60,075 nucleotides of DNA, from contig JAKSMV010000020.1 of the NCBI GenBank assembly GCA_024400425.1, forward strand, positions 1 through 60,075. Reading direction: 5' to 3'. This document shows positions 8,145 to 16,373 of the stretch, in pieces. Below the pieces are notes generated by a model, which saw only the letters and a list, made by a program, of their open reading frames with translations, was not told where the DNA came from and did no database searches. The first letter of the stretch is position 1; every line of letters begins with the position of its first letter. A program made the position numbers and the translations under genes. This stretch comes from Bacteroidales bacterium (GTDB lineage Bacteria; Bacteroidota; Bacteroidia; Bacteroidales; F082).

Positions 8145-11100
8145 ATCTAACAACAATCTTTTGGGTCATGCCGTTGAGGTTGAGGATGTAGAGGCCAGCG
8201 GTAAGGCCGTTGGTGCTGATGCGGCATTCGCCGTTGATTTCCTCGCTGCTGACGATGCGGCCCAACACGTCGATGACTTGCAGGGTGGCGCGGCCTTCGT
8301 TGCTGATGACGATTTCGCCGTTGTTGATGTAAGCGAAGCTGCTGGCTTGACTCATTTCTTCGTTGTCGTTCTTCACACCGAACACGAGCTTGAAGCGTGA
8401 AGCATAGTCTGAAGTCTTGGCGTCGAAGGTGTAGCTTGGAGTGCTGAGCAGGTCGGTGTCCATGCCGGTCATGTTATCGATAAGGTGGAGGTAGTTGGCT
8501 TCCACGTTTTCGGTGTTGACGGTGATGGTGTAGGTGCCGTCCTTCTCGGCCTTGAAGTTCACTGGGAGTTCGCCTTCGGCTTCGGTGCTGATGGCTGCGA
8601 ATGTCTCGCCGCCCTTAGCGATGCTGAGGTTGGTGTGTGCAGGGTTCATCATGAACTTGTGCAGGTTGTTGCTGCCGTTGAAGTTGACAATGGCGCGGTC
8701 GATGACGTTGCCACGGTTCTGGTTGACGGTGAGGCTCATGGCTTGTGACGCTGTGGCTGGAGCTGTAGTGCTGATGGTGACGCTTTGACCGGCTTCGGTA
8801 GCTTCAACGAAGAAGCCTTCGCAAGGAGCGATGGTAGCTGATGTGCCGGCTGCCTGGAGTTCGCCATTCACCATTGTGTAGAAGTTGTAATCGTTAACGT
8901 AAGCGTTGCAAGTGTATGGGTTGCCAATGAGGTTGAAACCTGGGAAGTCACGGCCATCACCTTCTGTTGCTCTAACGAGTGTGATTTCGGTTTCACCAGC
9001 TGGGAGGAGGCTGCCTCTGAAGCTCATGGTTCTATCGCTAGGAACTGCAAAGAGGTAACCAACGTTTCTTTCAAATGTAACCTTTTGGGAGGTGCTACCT
9101 ATGTTAACCCATTCAAGTGCTGCGGCTGGATTGAAGGTGTAAAGGTCGAAAGTTGTGCATCCATCAAGGGCATCGTATTCGTCTTCTTCACCTACAGCAT
9201 TTGCTGTTGGGTTGGCGATGAGGTAGTAACCGTCTCTGGTTTGTGTATTCTCGCTGCCGTATCCGGTGATGTTCTTCTCGATGGTAGCCATGACATTGCT
9301 GCTGTTTTGGATGAGCTGTGCGCCATCTTCGATGATGAGCCATGAAGGATTGGTGTTGCCGAGGACACCGTTGATAGTGACGGTTTCATTAGCAGGAACG
9401 TTTGCTGCTGCGCTGATGTAGTAGGCTTTGTCAGCCTCGGTTGTAGCAACTGAGAGGTCGCCTGAAAGTGCGCTGACTGTGGTGCAGAAGTTGGAGTAAA
9501 TAGTTGATGAGATTGTGCCGATATAATTGACAGTGATGCTGTTGACTTGGGCATATTTTGAAGTGCTTGTGACTTTAAAGTAAGCCTTGCCGTCGCTGAA
9601 CGTATATGTGCCGTTGCTGCCAGTCACTTCTGCCCAAGAATCGTTGGCGGAGCCTTCATACACTTGAACAGAATTTGTTTTAACATCAACAACGACAGAT
9701 GTAATTTTCTGACCTAATGCGTATTTATTATTTAAACTTCCGCTTGATGCTTTCATTTGAATGGTTGAAGAGTTCTTGTAAACATCTTTGATTGTCAGTG
9801 TGACATTATTGATTTCCTTGTCGCCGTCATTTGAAGCATAAGATTCTCCTCCGAAGTTATCAGGTAACAATGTATATGTCATATCATCAGTTGTTTCGTT
9901 TGTTTTTATCGTTGCAAACACAGCGTATAAATCAACATCTTCTGTCACATTGTAGCTTGAGAAGTATGTTGCGGTTTGGACAACATCTTCGATAGGAGCT
10001 TCTGCCCAACCAACATAGGTGTAACCGTTAGGAACATTGGCAGGCGCTGTGAGTTGGTTCTCTCCAGCAAATACGTCTTCTGATGAAACGACACCATTTG
10101 TATGGTAAGATATGGTGAGTTTTTGTTCTTCGTCCCATTGTGCGGTGAAAGTTACACTTGCTTCGCCAAACGTGTAAGTTGAGCCGACGGCATAAGTCTG
10201 TTCGTCGGTGCTGGCCTTCCAACCCGCAAAGGTGTGGTGTTCCTTGGTGAGGCCTTCGGCACTTGCCAAAGTGTATCCATCGCCTTGGGCGAAGAGCATT
10301 GCTTCTACTGGGACATCACCTTCTGCACCATTGGCATCATATGTCACAGTGTAAATCTTTGCGCTTTCTTCAAAGTCGTAAATGGTGGTGCCTGGTGTGG
10401 TGTTTTCTTTGTAAAGGGCAAGTGCTTTTTGAGAGGCACTTCCATAACATGCGAAAAGTTCAGAACTTTGGTTGTATTGCATAACATTGCGTGAGTTTGT
10501 ACCTTGTGCAACAATTGAAGCAACATTCCCGGAAATACTAATAGCCCAACTTGCGTTGCCATCAATGTCGTCTTGTGTCTTCAAGTTGTTACTTGAAGAA
10601 CTTGCTGCGTAAAGATAACCATCGCCAACATTAAATGCAAACGTGTTGTCTTTATTTCCTGTTTCGAGTGTGATTTCTTGAACACCATCGGTTTCGCTAT
10701 TATTCCATGTGACTTGGCTGTCAGTTTTTGTAATAGCAAACTGTCCACGATTGCTTGTGTTTTGAGTTGTACTCATAGCATAGTCATAGCCGCTTGCAGC
10801 AATCACTACGACATCGCCAACTGCAAGACTTGATGCGTCGGTGACCAAATTCCAAGTGGTTTCGCCTGGGGTAGTGTTAGCATAAACGGCATAAAGGGTA
10901 ATGTCGCCAGCAATGGTCGTTTCTGTAGTTGCAATATTTGGGTTTTCGGTGTTTTTAGCCTGTGCCCAACCTGCAAACTCGTAGTCTGGCATGACATCAA
11001 GACCTGTTGGATTTTCAACTCCGGCAGCGGCAAGTGTGGCGAGCAGATTGTCGCCGACATAGCCGTTGATTGTTTCGCCATATTGTGCGCCCTTGTCCAT

Positions 11101-12951
11101 CAATGTGATAGTGGCAGGATCCTTTTCAGCCCAAGTGGCTGTTACGGTAACATTACTTGCTGGCATCTCGAACATGCCCTCGTCAACAGTTACATCATTT
11201 TCTTCGGCGTCTTTGACTTGCCATCCGTTGAAAGTGAAGCCAGTGCGTGTGTATGGGTTTTCTTCCAAAATGACCACATCATTTAAATAATATGAAACGG
11301 TTTCAGGGTCATCGCCTACAACATCCTCGCCACCCTTGGCGTAGGTAACAGTGTATTTTGGATGTTCGGTGAAGGTAGCGGAAACGGTGACATCGCTTGC
11401 TGGCATGATGAAAGTGATAATTTCATCAGTGATTTCGCCTTCGTAAATAGTGACTTCCGGACTAAAATTCCATTGTGTAAAAGAGTAATGTTCGGATACT
11501 GTCGCCATAGCCCAGACTTCTTCTCCAGCTGCAGCTCGCTCTGGATCAAATGCAATTGTGCCACCAGTCTGTTGGGCCTCGAAATTTATATTATAAATGA
11601 CGGTGGTAGGAGTCGTAAATTCAGCAGATTCTGATTCTTCGCTGTCGAGGTAAATTTCTCCGTCGCCGATGGCTTTGACTGTCCATAAATAAGTTATTCC
11701 GGCTGAGAGGTCGTTAAGAACTTTAGAATTTTCCGTGATGTTTGTATAGGTTTCTTCATATTCGTCTGCGTCCGTAACATACACGGTGTAGCTGCTTGCA
11801 TGTTCAACGGCATCCCACGAAAGGGTGGCACCATTCATGCTGAGGTTGCTGACAGTGAGGCTGGTTGGTTCTGGAAGCTGCTGGGTTGGTTGAGTGTAAG
11901 AGAAATCATCATAGTTTGCAGGACAGAATTCCTTGAGGTTGCTGTAGGTTTTCCATGTACCAGTCACGGTGCCAGAGACCTTGCCACCGACTTCCCAATC
12001 AGTAGGAGTGCCTGAACAATATGTCAGGAAATCTTCTTCGCCAGTTTCGATGTAGAAACCGCGTTTCTGCGAGTTATAGAGGTAAAATTCTGTGATGGTT
12101 TCATTGTTGAATACCACTGTGTATTGCTGGTTGTCCGGTTCAACTTCAGCAAGGAGTTGCGCTGGAGTGTATTGTGAGCGTTTCAAGGTGTAAGTTGCAC
12201 TTGCAACGTTACTTGAATTGTTTTCGCCATCAACGGCAATCGCCTTGATGGTGGTTGTTGAAGGAACTGTGAGTTGAATAGGTGTCGAATATTCTGTGCT
12301 TTCGGCGGTAGGAGCTGAGTTGTCTAAAGTATAATAAATTGTGCAACCATCCTCGGCGGAGAGTTCGATGGTTTTGTCTTCGTAATATGTGTCTGCAGCC
12401 GGGTTGAAGGTTGGGGCGGCAACTGCAGCAGGGGCTGCTTCACCTTCGTAAGTGAGTGTCAATTCTGTAATTTGAGCGTTCTTGTTCGTTACATATAAAT
12501 AATACACTGTGTTATTCGATGTACCAGACAAATTATAAGTATACGTTGAACTTTGTGTACTCCACGTTTGAATTGCACCGCCAGGAATATAGGAAGCTGA
12601 ACTTGAAGAACTGCTGATACCAACTTTGGTGCTTGTTGAGCAGCTGCCACTGTTTTTAGCCACCACTTTTGTCAACTTATAATCTTCAATAGCAGGCAAA
12701 CCTAAAACTGCTGTAGATGTCATCATGAGATAACCGCTATTGCATTTCACATTTTTTAAAGCAAATGTATAGGCCGTGCCGTCTAATGTGTAAGTGTAAT
12801 TGGTTAATGTTGTAGAATTTTCGGTAGGCCATCCTCCTGGATTAGAGGTTAAGGCAAAAGTGAGAGTTTTTGTTTCCCTTGTTTGTCCCCATCCGGGGCC
12901 GCTAATCAGCGCGAAGAGCGCCAAAATCAAAAATGTTAGTTTACGTGTCAT
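8143..12951 (-). CDS. Large T9SS-exported multidomain surface protein
   Basis: A 1602-residue secreted protein. Order: signal peptide (1-22, ending GWGQ), an N-terminal beta-rich region (to about 170), a chitobiase/hexosaminidase C-terminal-type domain (about 175-255, with CTIYYTLDNSAPT), a domain of unknown type (to about 350), a fibronectin type III-like domain (about 355-450), several InlB/Listeria-type beta repeats (GFTFNGWQV, YEFAGWAQA, HHTFAGWKA, GYTYVGWAE), then the module shared with the paralogs at 21 and 4484 (YYLIANPTA, GFNLIGNPY) and a T9SS type A sorting domain ending LNLNGMTQKIVVR. A TACCTTTG promoter element lies about 85 bases upstream (13036-13043). Probably an adhesin or glycan-binding protein; the ligand is not visible. 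Confidence 0.9.
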   Translation of the reverse strand: MTRKLTFLILALFALISGPGWGQTRETKTLTFALTSNPGGWPTENSTTLTNYTYTLDGTAYTFALKNVKCNSGYLMMTSTAVLGLPAIEDYKLTKVVAKNSGSCSTSTKVGISSSSSSASYIPGGAIQTWSTQSSTYTYNLSGTSNNTVYYLYVTNKNAQITELTLTYEGEAAPAAVAAPTFNPAADTYYEDKTIELSAEDGCTIYYTLDNSAPTAESTEYSTPIQLTVPSTTTIKAIAVDGENNSSNVASATYTLKRSQYTPAQLLAEVEPDNQQYTVVFNNETITEFYLYNSQKRGFYIETGEEDFLTYCSGTPTDWEVGGKVSGTVTGTWKTYSNLKEFCPANYDDFSYTQPTQQLPEPTSLTVSNLSMNGATLSWDAVEHASSYTVYVTDADEYEETYTNITENSKVLNDLSAGITYLWTVKAIGDGEIYLDSEESESAEFTTPTTVIYNINFEAQQTGGTIAFDPERAAAGEEVWAMATVSEHYSFTQWNFSPEVTIYEGEITDEIITFIMPASDVTVSATFTEHPKYTVTYAKGGEDVVGDDPETVSYYLNDVVILEENPYTRTGFTFNGWQVKDAEENDVTVDEGMFEMPASNVTVTATWAEKDPATITLMDKGAQYGETINGYVGDNLLATLAAAGVENPTGLDVMPDYEFAGWAQAKNTENPNIATTETTIAGDITLYAVYANTTPGETTWNLVTDASSLAVGDVVVIAASGYDYAMSTTQNTSNRGQFAITKTDSQVTWNNSETDGVQEITLETGNKDNTFAFNVGDGYLYAASSSSNNLKTQDDIDGNASWAISISGNVASIVAQGTNSRNVMQYNQSSELFACYGSASQKALALYKENTTPGTTIYDFEESAKIYTVTYDANGAEGDVPVEAMLFAQGDGYTLASAEGLTKEHHTFAGWKASTDEQTYAVGSTYTFGEASVTFTAQWDEEQKLTISYHTNGVVSSEDVFAGENQLTAPANVPNGYTYVGWAEAPIEDVVQTATYFSSYNVTEDVDLYAVFATIKTNETTDDMTYTLLPDNFGGESYASNDGDKEINNVTLTIKDVYKNSSTIQMKASSGSLNNKYALGQKITSVVVDVKTNSVQVYEGSANDSWAEVTGSNGTYTFSDGKAYFKVTSTSKYAQVNSITVNYIGTISSTIYSNFCTTVSALSGDLSVATTEADKAYYISAAANVPANETVTINGVLGNTNPSWLIIEDGAQLIQNSSNVMATIEKNITGYGSENTQTRDGYYLIANPTANAVGEEDEYDALDGCTTFDLYTFNPAAALEWVNIGSTSQKVTFERNVGYLFAVPSDRTMSFRGSLLPAGETEITLVRATEGDGRDFPGFNLIGNPYTCNAYVNDYNFYTMVNGELQAAGTSATIAPCEGFFVEATEAGQSVTISTTAPATASQAMSLTVNQNRGNVIDRAIVNFNGSNNLHKFMMNPAHTNLSIAKGGETFAAISTEAEGELPVNFKAEKDGTYTITVNTENVEANYLHLIDNMTGMDTDLLSTPSYTFDAKTSDYASRFKLVFGVKNDNEEMSQASSFAYINNGEIVISNEGRATLQVIDVLGRIVSSEEINGECRISTNGLTAGLYILNLNGMTQKIVVR

Positions 12952-13035
12952 AATACTGTAATTTAATTATTTAATGAATTGATATTCAAATTGATATAAT
13001 GTCCCTTACGCGTGCGTACGCGCAAAAACAAGGTG

Positions 13036-13043
13036 CAAAGGTA
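13036..13043 (-). promoter_or_regulatory. Bacteroidetes -7 element
   Basis: On the minus strand this reads TACCTTTG followed by C, a perfect TAnnTTTG match, about 85 bases upstream of the 1602-residue T9SS protein. The -33 element is unclear. Confidence 0.65.
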
Positions 13044-13214
13044 GGAAAATATTTTATACTAGTAGGCGAAAAAGTTCCGGCAGCTTAGTTTTTTTGCTTC
13101 TTGGGGTTGCTTAGTAACTGCTAGAAATGGCAACTATAAGCAATTAGGCCTTTGTCATTTTAATCTATAATGAATCCAGGGAACGGAAAAACTCAGATTT
13201 TGTTACTTCTTTCG

Positions 13215-13242
13215 GTTCCTTTCGTATCAAGACGAAAGGAAC
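13215..13242. repeat. Short hairpin repeat
   Basis: GTTCCTTTCGT (13215-13225) and ACGAAAGGAAC (13232-13242) form an 11-bp perfect stem with a 6-nt loop. A degenerate version lies at 13586-13613 (GTTACTTTTCT and AGAAAAGGAAC). Each precedes a GTCTGGATGGCTTCGTTC repeat by a few tens of bases, so hairpin and repeat seem to form one composite unit. Confidence 0.75.
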
Positions 13243-13251
13243 AAGACGAGT

Positions 13252-13282
13252 GTCTGGATGGCTTCGTTCCTCGCCATGACGC
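13252..13282. repeat. REP-like repeat, copy 1
   Basis: A 31-nt unit starting GTCTGGATGGCTTCGTTC and ending CGCCATGACGC; it recurs exactly at 13631-13661 and in part at 13689-13706. A more distant reverse-complement relative lies at 58626-58659. Confidence 0.85.
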
Positions 13283-13444
13283 GAAGCGGGAGTGATGCCT
13301 GCCGGACGTGGATGCATGACCGCGAATTGTGCGAATTCCGCTAATGTTGCGGCCTTGCCGCTTGTCTTTGGGCACTTGCCGCTAAAAAAAGAACTGGCGG
13401 GAACGGGATTGACAAAATGAGTCCGGGCAGGGCGCGTTAGGAAT

Positions 13445-13574
13445 GGGGAAAAATCGGAGCAGCGCCCGCCTAAAGGGCTGACTATAGGCTTGATTTTCAT
13501 GTATCTGCGTTTATGACATGATGCTTGAAAATCAAGTCTATAGGCAGACAGTGCGGAGGCCATTATTTTTCCCC
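13445..13574. repeat. Nested palindrome, MITE-like or structured RNA
   Basis: An outer 10-bp inverted repeat (GGGGAAAAAT at 13445-13454, ATTTTTCCCC at 13565-13574) encloses an inner 18-nt inverted repeat (13482-13499 with 13526-13543) that pairs at 17 positions plus one G-T. No coding sequence fits the interval. Confidence 0.7.
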
Positions 13575-13630
13575 TTGAACTTTTGGTTACTTTTCTTTCA
13601 AGAGAAAAGGAACGATGAAGAGAAGTGAAG

Positions 13631-13661
13631 GTCTGGATGGCTTCGTTCCTCGCCATGACGC
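13631..13661. repeat. REP-like repeat, copy 2
   Basis: Identical over 31 nt to 13252-13282. A third, shorter copy (18 nt) follows at 13689-13706. Confidence 0.85.
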
Positions 13662-13795
13662 TGCGCGTCTGTTCTTTGGGAACTTCCTGTCTGGATGGCT
13701 TCGTTCGGGAAATGAGCGGTTGCGAATTTCCGCGAAACAAAGTTTTGCAGGTCTTCTGAGAGAAATAATGATAGAACTCTCGATGACTGAGATGG

Positions 13796-13960
13796 CTATA
13801 GCCGGTCGATGTGGGTGAGGAGGAATTCCTGAATACCGATGTAGAGAATGCCTGATTCGTCGGTCCAGGGAATGATGTCGTCTTTTACGACAACGATTTT
13901 CTGGAAGGAGTCTTCGACTCGGGTGAGGGAGTTGATCTCCTGTTCGCGTTTTTCCTTGGT
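13796..13960 (-). pseudogene. Remnant of AAA/DUF4143 family ATPase, C-terminal end
   Basis: The last ~54 residues of this minus-strand frame (EKREQEINSLTRVEDSFQK, then KIVVVKDDIIPWTDESGI, then IQEFLLTHIDRL) resemble the C-terminus of the DUF4143-containing AAA ATPases common in Bacteroidota, where the pattern is R-E-x-x-x-L-x-x-I-x-D-(S/N)-(Y/F)-x-K ... GI ... EFLL. Such proteins are normally ~380-450 residues. No ATPase domain (Walker A or B) precedes it; upstream (toward 14050) the frame reads unrelated sequence. I infer a truncated relic, not a working gene. The assignment is from memory of the family pattern. Confidence 0.55.
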
Positions 13961-14088
13961 GTCAATATTTAGGGCTGTTGTAAGTATCGGTCGCGATTGA
14001 TAATCATACGGAGATATTTTTGTATAAATATATAAAAATTTCCGCTGCAAAATTACTAATTTTTAATGAAATACAAATAAATAATTTA

Positions 14089-14154
14089 TTTCAGTCGGTA
14101 AGTTGAGGGATTTTCAGTCGGTAAGTTGAGGCTTTTTCAGTCGGTAAGTTGAGG
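14089..14154. repeat. Tandem repeat, three copies with 23-nt period
   Basis: The 20-nt core TTTCAGTCGGTAAGTTGAGG starts at 14089, 14112 and 14135, with 3-nt linkers between copies. It ends about 60 bases before the amidase start codon, immediately upstream of that gene's promoter. Confidence 0.9.
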
Positions 14155-14185
14155 ACAACGGTGCAGCTTTCCCAGTTTTTTTTGT

Positions 14186-14194
14186 TATCTTTGC
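14186..14194 (+). promoter_or_regulatory. Bacteroidetes -7 element for the amidase gene
   Basis: TATCTTTGC matches TAnnTTTG and lies 20 bases before the ATG at 14215. Transcription starting about 7 bases downstream would leave a leader of only a dozen bases. Confidence 0.6.
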
Positions 14195-14214
14195 AGCATA
14201 GAAATCAACCAAGC

Positions 14215-15945
14215 ATGCGATGCTTTTTTCCACTCATAGCACTCTTTGTTATTGCCGTCACGGCATCTGCGCAAGATTCCGATAATGAGCGATTTAAGTC
14301 GGCTTTCAAGGCCGCTTACGAAGCTTGCCCCGACCTTCCGCACGGTGTGCTCGAGGCGGTGAGCTTCACCAACACGCAATGCCATCACCTCACCGATGCC
14401 GACTACCATCACGATGGTCCCGAAGCCATGCCCCGCGCCTACGGACTGATGGGCTTGGTGAAGGACGGGAAAGGCTATTTCCGTGAGAACCTGCACACCG
14501 TGTCGGCACTCTCGGGCATCGCCGAAGACGACATCCTCGCCTCGCCCGAAACGAATGTGATGGCCTATGCCATGGCGCTCCAAAAGCTGCTTGGCGAAAC
14601 GCATGACGCTCGTGTCGGCGACTGCCTCTCTGCCATCGAGCAACTCTCCGAACTGCCCACCGCCACCGACCGCTATCCCATGGAGCTGATGCTCTATTCG
14701 GTGTGCGAACTGCTTGCTGATGATGTCTTTGCAACGCGCTGTGGCTTTGGTGCTTACGATATCGACATCAAGGCTTTGTTCCCGGAAAACCATGCGCTAC
14801 TTTCGGCCGAAAACGTGATGGCCACGCGCGATGGCGACTACTCGAAGGCGTTGTGGAATCCGGCTCCCGAGTGCAACTTTGGCGAGCGCACCGATCCCGT
14901 CAGCGGGGTGGTGATACACTACACAGAAGGCTCGTATGCGGGCTGCATCAGCTGGTTCAAGAACTGCGACGCGCAGGTGTCGGCGCACTATGTCATACGT
15001 TCGCGCGACGGACAGGTGACGCAGATGGTGCGCGAGGCCGACAAGGCATGGCACGCCCGCAGCGCCAACGCCTACACCATCGGCATCGAACACGAGGCCT
15101 ATGGCGACATCGTCAGTTATTTCACGCCTGAGATGTATGCCTCGTCGGCCGACTTGGTGCACGACATCAGCATGCGCTACGCCAGCATCGACGGCCACCG
15201 TACCTTCTATCGCGACACCCTCGATGATGGCCGTCGCCTCAACAGCGGTCTCCACGACCTCGGTGGTGCCGAAGCCTGCACCAAGATACGTGGTCACCAA
15301 CATTATCCCAACCAAAGCCACACCGACCCAGGTCCCTATTGGGATTGGAACTACTACTACAAACTCATCAACGCCAGCGAGGCTGAACCCGTCGTGCTGC
15401 AGGGTACCAGCGGCACGCTCAACCACGAAAACTATGGCGACGACGAACGCGTAATCTGGGTGATTGAAGCCCCTGAAGGCAATACGATAAGTCTCAGTTT
15501 CAGTAGTTTCCATCTTGAGAAAGACTACGACTTCCTGTGGGTCTATGATGGCGGCGATGTGTTTGCACCCAAGCTGGGACGGTGGAACACGCGGAATCCG
15601 GGAACCGTGGTCTCGACGGGGAATAAGATGTGCGTCGAGTTCCGCTCCGACTGCCGCACCACCGACTTGGGTTGGAAGGCCACGTGGAAAGCCACTGCCC
15701 CTGAGCCGCCCTTCCTGGCGGGCGTCTTCCCGAATCCCGTTGGCGATGTGTTGCACCTCAACGTGGAAGAATGTGCCGTCCATGTGGCGGCTCTGTTCGA
15801 TGTGTTTGGCCGCCAGGTCACGAGTGAGGTTACCTTTATTAATAAGGCCGTTGTCGATGTGAGTAACCTTACGGCAGGCGTGTATGTGTTGCGTTATGGC
15901 AAGCCAAGGCAGATGGAGCACACGGCCAAGGTGGTGAAACTGTAA
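14215..15945 (+). CDS. T9SS-exported N-acetylmuramoyl-L-alanine amidase with CUB domain
   Basis: A 576-residue secreted peptidoglycan amidase. The ATG at 14215 opens a clear signal peptide (MRCFFPLIALFVIAVTASAQ); an in-frame TTG at 14149 would place 22 odd residues before it and overlap the promoter. After an unassigned N-terminal region (about 25-210) comes an Amidase_2 domain with putative zinc ligands H235 (VVIHYTEG), H361 or H369 and D371 (GHQHYPNQSHTDPG). Then a CUB-like domain (about 400-500, WVIEAPEGNTISLSF, DFLWVYDGG) and a T9SS sorting domain (FPNPVGD ... GVYVLRYG). Amidase_2 enzymes cut the MurNAc-L-Ala bond. T9SS export suggests action outside the cell, on other bacteria or shed wall, rather than on its own periplasmic wall; that part is inference. 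Confidence 0.85.
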   Translation: MRCFFPLIALFVIAVTASAQDSDNERFKSAFKAAYEACPDLPHGVLEAVSFTNTQCHHLTDADYHHDGPEAMPRAYGLMGLVKDGKGYFRENLHTVSALSGIAEDDILASPETNVMAYAMALQKLLGETHDARVGDCLSAIEQLSELPTATDRYPMELMLYSVCELLADDVFATRCGFGAYDIDIKALFPENHALLSAENVMATRDGDYSKALWNPAPECNFGERTDPVSGVVIHYTEGSYAGCISWFKNCDAQVSAHYVIRSRDGQVTQMVREADKAWHARSANAYTIGIEHEAYGDIVSYFTPEMYASSADLVHDISMRYASIDGHRTFYRDTLDDGRRLNSGLHDLGGAEACTKIRGHQHYPNQSHTDPGPYWDWNYYYKLINASEAEPVVLQGTSGTLNHENYGDDERVIWVIEAPEGNTISLSFSSFHLEKDYDFLWVYDGGDVFAPKLGRWNTRNPGTVVSTGNKMCVEFRSDCRTTDLGWKATWKATAPEPPFLAGVFPNPVGDVLHLNVEECAVHVAALFDVFGRQVTSEVTFINKAVVDVSNLTAGVYVLRYGKPRQMEHTAKVVKL

Positions 15946-15978
15946 GTGTTTCTGTCGAGTGTCTGTTTTGATTTTCAA

Positions 15979-16027
15979 AAAAAAGCCTATGTCATACCGA
16001 CGAAGGAAGGTATCTATAGGCTTTTTT
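15979..16027. terminator. Terminator-like hairpin of REP type
   Basis: AAAAAAGCCTAT (15979-15990) pairs perfectly with ATAGGCTTTTTT (16016-16027). The loop holds a second stem ATACC/GGTAT. It lies 33 bases after the amidase stop and ends in T6, so it may terminate transcription; the flanking A run makes it possibly bidirectional. Confidence 0.75.
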
Positions 16028-16036
16028 GGGGGTGGT

Positions 16037-16093
16037 AAAACAAATAACAATAGATTTCTTCCCTACGGTCGAAATGACATTGTTATTTGTTTT
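16037..16093. repeat. Palindromic repeat
   Basis: AAAACAAATAACAAT (16037-16051) and ATTGTTATTTGTTTT (16079-16093) form a perfect 15-bp inverted repeat. The interior holds ATTTC...GAAAT, a core of the kind repeated in many Bacteroidales intergenic regions. From here to 16373 I see only the iorA promoter. Confidence 0.8.
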
Positions 16094-16324
16094 GCCTAAA
16101 TCAAAACAGACTTTTAAAATTCATAAAATCATTGTTTTGTGTCGCTGTATTGCAATGATTTGTATTTTTTACTCAGTGCGTTGAGTGATTTTACTCATGA
16201 GTAAAATGTAAAAATGCCATCAACGCTTTTATTGTCAATTGAATATGGAAAGGATAAATGAGTGAATGACCTGTATTATTTTCAGGTTTTTTCAAAGATA
16301 TGGGCTTTGTATCAAAAAAATCCG

Positions 16325-16332
16325 TACCTTTG
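16325..16332 (+). promoter_or_regulatory. Bacteroidetes -7 element for iorA
   Basis: TACCTTTG matches TAnnTTTG, 41 bases before the iorA ATG. A TTTG at 16306-16309 is a possible -33 element, though the spacing (15 nt) is short. Confidence 0.65.
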
Positions 16333-16373
16333 TGCCAAATGAAATATTGAATCAAAAAGATATAGATTAACAC

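Larger units (their letters stand above)
12952..14214. other. Gene-free region rich in repeats
   Basis: This 1.26-kb stretch holds no intact gene that I can support. It contains a promoter for the gene to its left, three copies of a GTCTGGATGGCTTCGTTC-type repeat, two related short hairpins, a nested palindrome (13445-13574), the remnant of an AAA/DUF4143 ATPase (13796-13960) and a triple 23-nt repeat (14089-14154). Open frames across 13165-13740 appear to be accidental translations of the repeats. Confidence 0.7.

Noticed and set aside
13165..13740. Open frames of up to 191 codons in the gap before the amidase
   Set aside because: They read through palindromic repeats (GTCTGGATGGCTTCGTTC-type) and give the low-complexity, arginine-rich translation typical of repeats; there is no domain, no promoter and no conserved-looking start.
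14797..16050. A 417-codon open frame antisense to the amidase
   Set aside because: It is the reverse strand of a clear multi-motif enzyme gene, starts in the downstream terminator region and shows no domain of its own; such long antisense frames recur opposite other genes in this window and reflect codon bias.
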